Part shown: one piece after another, positions 1 to 5,036 of the stretch
Layout of the letters: the number at the start of each line of letters is the position of its first letter
How positions within the stretch are numbered: the first letter of the stretch is position 1
Assembly: GCA_947302945.1 (NCBI GenBank)
Contig: CAMYWZ010000105.1
Coordinates: 1-5,112, forward strand
DNA from: an uncultured Bacillota bacterium
GTDB taxonomy: Bacteria > Bacillota > Clostridia > Peptostreptococcales > Anaerovoracaceae
Reading direction: 5' to 3'
DNA: 5,112 nucleotides
Notes under the pieces: model-generated
The model's input: the letters and a program-made list of their open reading frames with translations, nothing else
Told to the model about the DNA's origin: nothing
Databases searched by the model: none
Position numbers and translations under genes: made by a program

Positions 1-4
1 TGAA

Positions 5-658
5 ATGGCAAAACTCGCACCATCGATACTTTCGGCGGACTTTTCAAGGCTTGCCGAGCAGGTCAGTCAGATTGAGGAAGGCGGAGCGGCCTACGTCCAC
101 ATGGACGTCATGGACGGCGCCTTCGTGCCGAACATCACGTTCGGCGGGCTCGTCGTGCAGAGCATGGCAGGCAAAACATCGCTGCCCTTCGACGTGCACC
201 TGATGATAGAAAGACCGGAGCTTCGGATCCCCGATTTCGCAACGCCTCAGACCGAATTCATAACAGTCCACCAGGAGGCCTGCCCTCATCTGCACAGAGT
301 CATTCAGCAGATCAAGGACCTCGGCATCAAGGCAGGCGTGGCGCTCAACCCGGCAACACCGATAGGGACTCTCGAATGGGTCCTCGGGGACCTTGACATG
401 GTCCTCGTGATGTCTGTAAATCCCGGATTCGGCGGTCAGAAGTTCATACCTTCGGCGCTGGACAAGATCAGGCAGCTGGACAGGATCAGAAAGGAACGCG
501 GACTGACGTTCGCGATAGAGATAGACGGAGGCGCAAGCCTTGCCAACTGCAAGGCCATCGCTGACGCCGGCACCGACATCATCGTCGCCGGCAGCGCTGT
601 CTTCGGCGCCCCCGACATCCCGCTCCGCGTGCGCGAGTTCAACGCGGCCATCCGCTGA
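5..658 (+). CDS. rpe: Ribulose-phosphate 3-epimerase
   Basis: This complete 217-residue protein interconverts D-ribulose 5-phosphate and D-xylulose 5-phosphate in the cytoplasmic pentose phosphate pathway; the length is normal for the family. The TIM-barrel signatures are all visible: LAPSILSADF near the N-terminus (S7), VHMDVMDG with H32 and D34, DVHLMIE with H65, MSVNPGFGGQ at 136-145, IDGG with D174, and the phosphate-binding AGSAVF at 195-200. H32, D34, H65 and D174 are the expected metal ligands, with D34 and D174 as the acid/base pair. The ATG at 5 starts directly at the conserved N-terminus. A TGA at 1-3 may be the stop of an upstream gene, which would imply tight coupling. In many Bacillota rpe follows rsgA, but that gene would lie outside the window. 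A hairpin terminator at 773-805 separates rpe from the polysaccharide genes. The function is nearly certain. Confidence 0.97.
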   Translation: MAKLAPSILSADFSRLAEQVSQIEEGGAAYVHMDVMDGAFVPNITFGGLVVQSMAGKTSLPFDVHLMIERPELRIPDFATPQTEFITVHQEACPHLHRVIQQIKDLGIKAGVALNPATPIGTLEWVLGDLDMVLVMSVNPGFGGQKFIPSALDKIRQLDRIRKERGLTFAIEIDGGASLANCKAIADAGTDIIVAGSAVFGAPDIPLRVREFNAAIR

Positions 659-690
659 CGCAAACGGCCGCCGCCCCGCCGCCGCTCCGC

Positions 691-770
691 GCCCCAAAAC
701 CCCGAACGATTCTCCTCGTTCCCTACTTTCCGTTCGCCCTTTCCCGAACATTCCCTCAAAACATCACATT
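691..770 (+). other. C-rich, G-poor 3' untranslated stretch (rut-like)
   Basis: This is the untranslated part of the 200-base gap after rpe. Counted by hand, the 80 bases hold 34 C and only 7 G, spread without obvious secondary structure. Such a C-over-G bubble is the composition expected of a Rho-loading site on RNA. It lies directly upstream of a hairpin terminator, so the two could work in series. Open frames crossing this stretch have low-complexity Pro/Arg/Ser composition and no recognisable domain, so I do not call a gene here. The Rho role is inference only. Confidence 0.3.
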
Positions 771-772
771 TT

Positions 773-805
773 TGCAACGCCGCTCCACAAAGCGGCTTGC
801 ATTTT
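773..805 (+). terminator. Intrinsic terminator of the rpe transcript
   Basis: Left arm GCAA-C-GCCGC (774-783) pairs with right arm GCGGC-TTGC (792-800) with one bulged C at 778. T773-A801 can extend the stem to 10 bp. The loop is TCCACAAA and the stem is followed by four T (802-805). The hairpin lies 115 bases beyond the rpe stop. Its right arm contains the -35 hexamer of the next promoter, so terminator and promoter share bases. The T tract is short, so termination may be partial. Confidence 0.6.
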
Positions 806-825
806 CAGTATTCCTATATTATAAT
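797..825 (+). promoter_or_regulatory. Promoter of the polysaccharide operon (sigma-A type)
   Basis: A perfect -10 hexamer TATAAT lies at 820-825. Exactly 17 bases upstream is TTGCAT (797-802), a moderate -35 that keeps the TTG core. Transcription would start near 832. That gives a leader of about 27 bases before the preferred GTG start at 859, with its ribosome binding site at 846-852. It is the best-looking promoter in the window and sits directly before the first gene of the capsule module. Confidence 0.65.
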
Positions 826-843
826 CATCCTGATTATTAATCA
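821..843 (+). promoter_or_regulatory. Overlapping inverted repeats over the -10 and start site (candidate operator)
   Basis: Two perfect dyads share a central arm. ATAATCA (821-827) and TGATTAT (831-837) face each other across TCC. TGATTA (831-836) and TAATCA (838-843) face each other across a single T. The result is three alternating copies of a TAATCA/TGATTA element covering the -10 and the expected start site. The one-base spacer of the second dyad makes a poor RNA hairpin, so a DNA-binding site for a dimeric regulator is the more natural reading. AT-rich chance symmetry cannot be excluded, and the regulator is not identifiable here. Confidence 0.4.
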
Positions 844-845
844 GT

Positions 846-852
846 GGGAGAG
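846..852 (+). promoter_or_regulatory. Ribosome binding site that fixes the co-polymerase start
   Basis: GGGAGAG lies six bases before GTG 859 and is the only purine-rich Shine-Dalgarno-like sequence near the beginning of the gene. The longer in-frame start, GTG 844, would place this sequence inside the coding region. It would also have only AT-rich operator sequence upstream and a leader of about a dozen bases. The site therefore favours 859 as the real start. Confidence 0.6.
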
Positions 853-858
853 TACCCT

Positions 859-1662
859 GTGGATAAGAACTTTGCAGTCCGCCAGCCAAACACAGACGAC
901 GAGCAGGAAATAGACCTTCTGGAGCTCGCACGCGTCATATGGAAAAAGATATGGATCGTGGCGATAGGATTCATCGTCGGCGCGGTTTTGGCATTCTGCA
1001 TCACCAAGTTCTTCATCACCCCGCAGTACAAAGCCACCTCGTCCATATTCGTCTTCTCCAAGAGCACCAGTCTGGAATCCCTGGCCAGCATCCAGATCCA
1101 GAACAACCTCACCGGGGACTATCAATACATCTCCATGCAGAGGGACACCCTTGAAGACGTAATAGACGAGCTCGCCCTGGACACCACCTACGAAAAGCTC
1201 AAAGCCACAGTATCCATCACCAACCCCTCCAACACCCACGTGCTGGAGATCGCGGCTACCAACCCCAACCCGGTCATATCCGCCAATATAGCAAACTCGC
1301 TGGCTGAAAAGGTGCGGGAATCCATCTCGGACATCATGAACACGGACAAGCCCTCCGTCGTCCAGCGCGCCGTGGTCCCCGAAAAGAAAACCAGCCCCAG
1401 CACCACCAAGAACACCATGATAGGCGCTCTTGCCGCAGCGGTGGTCATCATAGGCATCATCACCGTCAAGTACCTGCTGGACGACACGATCAAGACAGAC
1501 GAAGACGTAAGAAAGTACCTGCAGCTGGATACCCTGGCACAGATACCCTACATAAAAGGCATGGAGGAAAGGTCCAAGGCAAGCTCCGGTCTGCTGAAGC
1601 AGGCTAAGCGCAGCCAGGCGTCCGGGGGTTCTAAGACCGCAGGCAAACGGGCCGCAAAATGA
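859..1662 (+). CDS. cpsC: CpsC/Wzz-type polysaccharide co-polymerase and tyrosine kinase modulator
   Basis: This 267-residue membrane protein belongs to the chain-length determinant family. In Gram-positive capsule systems the CpsC-type subunit recruits and activates the separate CpsD tyrosine kinase and sets polymer length. An N-terminal cytoplasmic segment with EIDLLELARVIWKK (residues 17-30) leads into membrane helix 1 (about 31-49). The short extracellular domain (about 54-185) begins with the typical TPQYKATSSIFV. A proline-bearing stretch (VVPEKKTSPS, 172-181) precedes membrane helix 2 (about 187-206). The cytoplasmic tail follows with DDTIKTDEDVRKYL, which matches the usual kinase-contacting segment. 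The last 40 residues are Lys/Ser/Ala-rich and not obviously conserved. GTG 859 is preferred for its ribosome binding site; GTG 844 would add five residues. The gene overlaps the next by four bases (ATGA), and the kinase partner is encoded at 4071-4799. The family call is confident; the exact polymer is unknown. Confidence 0.9.
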   Translation: MDKNFAVRQPNTDDEQEIDLLELARVIWKKIWIVAIGFIVGAVLAFCITKFFITPQYKATSSIFVFSKSTSLESLASIQIQNNLTGDYQYISMQRDTLEDVIDELALDTTYEKLKATVSITNPSNTHVLEIAATNPNPVISANIANSLAEKVRESISDIMNTDKPSVVQRAVVPEKKTSPSTTKNTMIGALAAAVVIIGIITVKYLLDDTIKTDEDVRKYLQLDTLAQIPYIKGMEERSKASSGLLKQAKRSQASGGSKTAGKRAAK

Positions 1663-2654
1663 AAACGAATAAAAGATATCCGTTTTTTATAGCTTTAGCC
1701 ATAATAATGGCTTGCCTTGCCCTCTTCTTTGCGGTAAAATTTGTAGACGCCCTGATCGACAGATTCAAACCGCCAAAGACGCCGTACGAACAGTACCTCG
1801 AACAGGCCCAGACCAGGGAATGGTCCAAGACCATCACTTACAAAGGCCAGAAGATGCATACAAAGCGGGATCTTACCACACTTCTGCTCCTGGGCATAGA
1901 TAACGTACAGGTAACAGATCCCAAAGGCAACATAGGAACAGGCGGCAGATCGGACGCCATAATGCTTCTGCTCCTGGACGATACAAAGAAAACGATCTCA
2001 TCGTTTTCCATCTCCAGAGATACGCAGACCACAGTAGAGGCCTACAACCATTCAGGCGAATTCCTCTACGCAGGCAACATGCATCTGGCACTGCAGTACG
2101 CCTTCGCCGACAGCGCCCAGCGCGGCTGCTACCTTGCAAAGAAAGCCATAAGCAACCTGCTTCACGGCATGTACATAGGCGGCACGATGTCCATGACAAT
2201 GGACGCCATCCCCACAGTAGTCGATGCCATGGGCGGCCTGAAGCTCACCTTCGATCAGGACTTCAGCGACATAGATCCCGCCTACAAGAAAGGCGCGACC
2301 GTGGTGCTGAACGGCACTCAGGCGGAGAGCTTCGTAAGGTACAGGGACAAGGAAGTTACCGGCAGCGCCGAACAGCGCGTCAACAGGATGGAATGGCTGG
2401 CCGGCGAAATGTTCAAAAACCTCAGCAATCTGGGCGGATCCACATTCGTAGATGAGGTCCTGGACAAAGCAAAGAACTATATCTACTCAGACATCAACGT
2501 GGATGATCTGAAAAAGCTGTCAAGCTACAAATACACAGAAGCCTATACTCTCCCCGGAGAGTCGAAAGGCGGGGGCATAAACGATGTGTTCATCTACGAT
2601 GAAAATGCCCTTCAGGAGCTCATAGTGCAGCTGTTCTATGAACCCGTACAATAA
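1659..2654 (+). CDS. LytR-CpsA-Psr (LCP) family cell-wall glycopolymer ligase
   Basis: This 331-residue membrane-anchored protein has an N-in anchor (about residues 9-30) and an extracellular LCP domain (about 70-250). LCP enzymes transfer undecaprenyl-pyrophosphate-linked glycopolymers, such as capsule or teichoic acids, to peptidoglycan. Visible motifs are TLLLLGID (74-81), GGRSDAIMLLLLD with R97 and D99, SFSISRDT with R120 and D121, MGGLKLTFDQDF (191-202), and LNGTQAESFVRYRD with R227 and R229, followed by R240 and R243 in the usual EQRVNRM context. These are the arginines and aspartates expected to bind lipid pyrophosphate and Mg. One departure is Ser119 where most members have Pro (SIPRDT). 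The ATG overlaps the stop of the co-polymerase gene and lacks a good ribosome binding site, so it is probably translated by coupling. In context it most likely anchors the polymer made by this locus. CpsA or LytR naming is not decidable. Confidence 0.92.
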   Translation: MKTNKRYPFFIALAIIMACLALFFAVKFVDALIDRFKPPKTPYEQYLEQAQTREWSKTITYKGQKMHTKRDLTTLLLLGIDNVQVTDPKGNIGTGGRSDAIMLLLLDDTKKTISSFSISRDTQTTVEAYNHSGEFLYAGNMHLALQYAFADSAQRGCYLAKKAISNLLHGMYIGGTMSMTMDAIPTVVDAMGGLKLTFDQDFSDIDPAYKKGATVVLNGTQAESFVRYRDKEVTGSAEQRVNRMEWLAGEMFKNLSNLGGSTFVDEVLDKAKNYIYSDINVDDLKKLSSYKYTEAYTLPGESKGGGINDVFIYDENALQELIVQLFYEPVQ

Positions 2655-2710
2655 GCTATTTATTCGGCATCCGCCGTTTAGATAAATACTTGAGAAAGGA
2701 GGAAAATCAA

Positions 2711-3262
2711 ATGAAAAAGACACTCAAGATCTCTGCTTTAGCCCTCGCTCTTGTGATGGTTCTTGGTATGGCAATGGCCTTCGCTGCAGTCAGCGTTACC
2801 GGCCCGATCACCGTTGATAACAGCGGTACTCCCGTTGATACCAGCGCTCCCATTTCTGATACCATTGCTAATGCCGATGAGGCTGCAGCTGTTCCCGAAC
2901 AGACTGAAACTGCCGCAACACTCCAGGTACTGTGGAATGGTGATATCCCTGCTACTGAAGCAAATAAGACCCTTACCTTCAGCATCCCCGGCGTTGCAGA
3001 CGGCACCAAGATCTACCTTTATCACCTCCCCACCGGTGCAACCGCATGGAAGGTAGAAGGTAATGCAACGGCTTCAGGCGGAAAGGTGAACTTCACCATG
3101 CCATCCACCATGTCTCCGTTCGCACTGGTAGCAAGCACTGCTACTCCGGTTGCCACCGGTGACAACGCCAACATCGCTCTTTGGGGCGGCCTGATGGTAG
3201 CTGCTGTTGCAGTTGCTGCAGGTACTGTTGTCTACAGCAGAAAGCGCAAGAACGAGGCCTAA
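2711..3262 (+). CDS. Small secreted surface protein with sortase-like C-terminal anchor
   Basis: This 183-residue protein has a clear export signal (basic MKKTLK, hydrophobic core, likely cut after AMAFA at about 25). A Thr/Ala/Pro/Glu-rich spacer (about 26-72) follows, then a compact beta-type module (about 75-140) with GTKIYLYHL and a closing MPSTMSPFALV. That pattern resembles a small module I associate with Clostridia surface proteins ('...YLYHL...W...SLSPVALV'). The tail has TPVATGD (145-151), a hydrophobic helix (about 154-175) and SRKRK (176-180), which is the layout of an LPXTG-like sorting signal with a non-canonical motif. The start is ATG 2711, eight bases after AGGAGG (2697-2702), the strongest ribosome binding site in the window. 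All eight Ile codons are ATC or ATT, although ATA is common in neighbouring genes, and many codons end in T. Both points suggest high expression. The gene sits between the LCP and phosphatase genes. The molecular role is unknown; it could be a wall-attached or membrane-held envelope protein. Confidence 0.85.
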   Translation: MKKTLKISALALALVMVLGMAMAFAAVSVTGPITVDNSGTPVDTSAPISDTIANADEAAAVPEQTETAATLQVLWNGDIPATEANKTLTFSIPGVADGTKIYLYHLPTGATAWKVEGNATASGGKVNFTMPSTMSPFALVASTATPVATGDNANIALWGGLMVAAVAVAAGTVVYSRKRKNEA

Positions 3263-3276
3263 TTACTATTGCGCAT

Positions 3277-3326
3277 AAGTCACATCGAGGGAGTCAAGCT
3301 TACTCCCTTGGTGTGGCTTGCTCTTT
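3277..3326 (+). terminator. Strong hairpin after the surface-protein gene (partial terminator or RNA stabiliser)
   Basis: Bases 3277-3294 pair without interruption with 3302-3319: an 18-bp stem including three G-T wobbles, with GGGAGT/ACTCCC next to a seven-base loop CAAGCTT. The T tract that follows is poor (TTGCTCTTT). It lies 14 bases after the surface-protein stop and ends 18 bases before the phosphatase start. A stem this long with a weak T run suggests partial termination, which would lower expression of the downstream phosphatase and kinase. It could also protect the 3' end of the abundant upstream message. Confidence 0.6.
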
Positions 3327-3337
3327 AACAGGAGAAA

Positions 3338-4059
3338 ATGACGAGTCAAGCCGACATACACTGCCATCTGATCCCCTACGTAGACGACGGCGCGCAGACC
3401 GCTCAGGTATCGGAAGAACTGATCGATATGCTCTGCGCTCAGGGCGTCCGCACCATATGCTGCACACCGCACCTAAGGCGCGGTATGTTCGAAACTTCGG
3501 ACGAAACCGTCCGCATGCAGTTCGAAAAGCTTAAGGAAAGGGCAGAAAAGGCAGGTCACGGAGATATAAGCTTCTTCCTTTCAAGGGAGTATCACGCGGA
3601 CAGGCTCCTGCTGAGTGCTCTGGAAAAGGGCACAGTCATTCCCTACGGGGAAAGCAGCAACATACTTCTGGAGTTTTCGAACTCCCACCCCCTCTCCGAC
3701 ATCCACTGGTTCATAAGGACCGTGCTGGACGCCGGTTTTAGGCCGCTTATAGCCCACGTCGAGCGCTACATGCAGCTCTGGAAAGCACGGAGCTTGCAGA
3801 AGAGCTAATTTCCCTGGGCGCCCGCCTTCAGAGCAACTGCAGCAGCGCTTTAGGAAGGGAAGGCAGAAAGCAGCAGGCCTACACGAAAAAGCTGCTCAAA
3901 AACCACCTGGTATACGTCATGGCGTCCGACGCCCACGATCCCGAAGACCGCCCGCCGGAAATGGACAAAGCCATGGCCTACGTAACACGAAAGTTCGGGG
4001 AAGAATACGCAAAGCAGCTGTTTTGCGAAAACCCCATAAACATACTCAAAGGAAACTGA
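3338..4059 (+). pseudogene. cpsB: CpsB/YwqE-type PHP-domain protein-tyrosine phosphatase, frameshifted
   Basis: The family removes phosphate from the tyrosine-rich tail of CpsD-type kinases. The first frame (3338-3808, 156 residues) begins with the signature DIHCHLIPYVDDG (H8, H10, D16), then TPH (H45), E84, LLEFS (E112) and IAHVERY (H140). It then loses similarity after W148 and stops at 3806-3808. The rest of the family continues in the -1 frame from 3781 to the TGA at 4057-4059, including ELAEELISLG, LGREGRKQQ, and the final metal ligands in ASDAHDPEDRPPEM (D198 and H200 of the joined protein). Restoring one base in the GGAAA run at 3780-3784 gives a 240-residue protein of normal length. 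As read, the product lacks the last two metal ligands and is probably inactive. A -1 shift must fall after the -1-frame stop at 3739-3741, and no canonical slippery heptamer is present. A sequencing error is possible. AGGAG (3330-3334) is only three bases from ATG. Confidence 0.85.
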
Positions 4060-4070
4060 AGGAGATACAG

Positions 4071-4799
4071 ATGCAAAGCCTGGAACTCAAAGTACAGGAT
4101 CTTCCATACGAGATAAACGAGGAGCTCAAGCTCCTGCGTACTAACCTGCAGTTCTGCGGCACAGACAAGAGAGTGCTGCTCTTTACCAGCGCCTTCTCAG
4201 GCGAAGGAAAGTCCACCATAGCCCAGGACCTGTGCAGATCCTTTACCGAGCTCGGCAAAACAGTTCTCCTTATCGACGCGGACATGCGCAACTCCCGCAT
4301 CATGCGCACAGTCGAAGGCAGCAGGCCGGACCGCGGCCTCTCGCACTACCTCTCCAACCAGTGCGAAGTCGAAGACATCATCTACAACACGAATATAAAG
4401 AACCTCTCCGTCATCGTTTCCGGCAAGGTGCCCCCCAATCCCGCGGAGCTCCTTTCCAGAAAGCGCATGAGGGATCTTGTTGAAATAGGCAAGAAATACT
4501 GCGATTACGTCATCATCGACTGCCCGCCCATAGGCATGGTCGTAGACGCGGCCGTCGTCAGCCCCTACTGCGACGGTTCGATCATAGTCGTCGAGTACGG
4601 AGAGGTAAAGTACCGCCTCGCGCAGGACATAGCATCCAAGATGCAGAACACAGGCTGCCCCATACTCGGAGTCGTCATCAACAAGTCCGAGACAGCAGGC
4701 GGCGCCTACGGCAGGTACGGCAAGTACGGCAAGTACGGCAAATACGGCAAGTACGGCGGAAAATACGGCTACGGCACAGCGCCGGAAGCCGGAAAGTAA
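4071..4799 (+). CDS. cpsD: CpsD-type bacterial tyrosine kinase (BY-kinase) of capsule synthesis
   Basis: This 242-residue cytoplasmic P-loop kinase autophosphorylates on its tyrosine tail, with the CpsC-type membrane protein as activator, and controls polymer assembly. The N-terminus carries NEELKLLRTNLQF (16-28), which matches the conserved E-x-LRTN contact motif. Walker A is SAFSGEGKST (40-49; K47, S48), where most homologues have Pro before GEGKS. Walker A' is VLLIDADMR (65-73; D69, D71), and Walker B is VIIDCPP (147-153; D150). GKVPPNPAELL (118-128) is also typical. The C-terminus (about 213-235) carries eight tyrosines in a Gly-Tyr-Lys repeat. ATG 4071 is chosen because AGGAG (4060-4064) lies six bases before it. 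The longer frame from 4023 would begin inside the phosphatase gene with no family similarity. The gene follows the phosphatase stop by 11 bases, so they are surely co-transcribed. Its usual antagonist appears broken here. Confidence 0.95.
   Translation: MQSLELKVQDLPYEINEELKLLRTNLQFCGTDKRVLLFTSAFSGEGKSTIAQDLCRSFTELGKTVLLIDADMRNSRIMRTVEGSRPDRGLSHYLSNQCEVEDIIYNTNIKNLSVIVSGKVPPNPAELLSRKRMRDLVEIGKKYCDYVIIDCPPIGMVVDAAVVSPYCDGSIIVVEYGEVKYRLAQDIASKMQNTGCPILGVVINKSETAGGAYGRYGKYGKYGKYGKYGGKYGYGTAPEAGK
4710..4754 (+). repeat. 9-bp tandem repeat encoding the kinase tyrosine tail
   Basis: Five consecutive units of GGC-AAR-TAC (the first GGC-AGG-TAC) encode Gly-Lys/Arg-Tyr. They differ only by G/A changes in the middle codon. 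Two less regular units follow to 4775. The unit is a multiple of three, so gain or loss of copies would change the number of phosphorylatable tyrosines without breaking the frame. Confidence 0.85.
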
Positions 4800-4837
4800 G
4801 GCTCAGCCGTCCGGACAGGCCGGAAAAACAGCAGCTT

Positions 4838-4857
4838 AAGGGTCCTGAGCCCTTTTG
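4838..4857 (+). terminator. Weak hairpin terminator after the kinase gene
   Basis: AAGGGT (4838-4843) pairs with GCCCTT (4849-4854) around loop CCTGA, followed by only two further T. The stem begins 39 bases past the kinase stop. GGCTCAG (4800-4806), just after the stop, is a perfect complement of CTGAGCC (4845-4851) and could pull this hairpin apart, an arrangement resembling an attenuator. With so short a stem and T tract, termination would be partial at best. Confidence 0.35.
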
Positions 4858-4879
4858 CATAGACCAGGAAACTGCGGAA

Positions 4880-4907
4880 GGAAGATCGTCGCTTCGGCGC
4901 GTCTTTT
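4880..4907 (+). promoter_or_regulatory. UUCG-capped hairpin in the leader of the NusG-like gene
   Basis: GGAAGA-T-CG-T-CGC (4880-4892) pairs with GCGCGTCTTTT (4897-4907) across a TTCG tetraloop closed by C-G, the very stable cUUCGg cap. It forms 11 pairs with two single-base bulged T (4886 and 4889) and two terminal G-T wobbles. The rest of the 237-base gap (4800-5036) holds further short hairpins (4810-4824, 4947-4963, 4996-5007) but no convincing gene and no clear -35/-10 pair. The hairpin could be a terminator, since TCTTTT forms its 3' arm, or a recruitment signal for an antitermination protein. Confidence 0.4.
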
Positions 4908-5036
4908 GGGGGCAGCGGACATATAGGGACCAACGCACCGGGACACAGGCGCATTCCGCGCTTATACCCAGGATGGCGAAGCATACCCAAAAAACGCCCT
5001 CCAGGGCACCGCCCGGGGCAGAAAAGAGGAGCAGCC

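Noticed and set aside
44..777. Long minus-strand open frames (44-751, 436-777) opposite rpe
   Set aside because: They are mirror frames of a clearly coding, GC-biased gene and show no domain. They lack plausible start sites and the rpe product explains the region.
540..824. Plus-strand open frame running past the rpe stop
   Set aside because: The product is low-complexity Pro/Ser/Arg/Ala, overlaps rpe out of frame and runs through the terminator and promoter. Nothing suggests translation.
2655..2690. Separate promoter before the surface-protein gene (TATTTA ... TAGATA)
   Set aside because: Both hexamers are weak and AT-rich by chance in a 56-base gap. High expression of the gene would make one attractive, but the sequence does not support a call.
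3775..3808. Programmed -1 ribosomal frameshift in the phosphatase
   Set aside because: No canonical slippery heptamer lies in the only permissive stretch, and the junction codons CTC TGG AAA are not slippery. A mutation or sequencing error is simpler.
4023..4070. Longer start for the tyrosine kinase, beginning inside the phosphatase 3' end
   Set aside because: The extra 16 residues are out-of-frame phosphatase sequence. The ATG at 4071 has a well-placed AGGAG and begins close to the conserved region.
4710..4775. Repeat run considered as a CRISPR-like array
   Set aside because: Units are 9 bp, contiguous and without spacers. They are in-frame coding repeats of the kinase tail.
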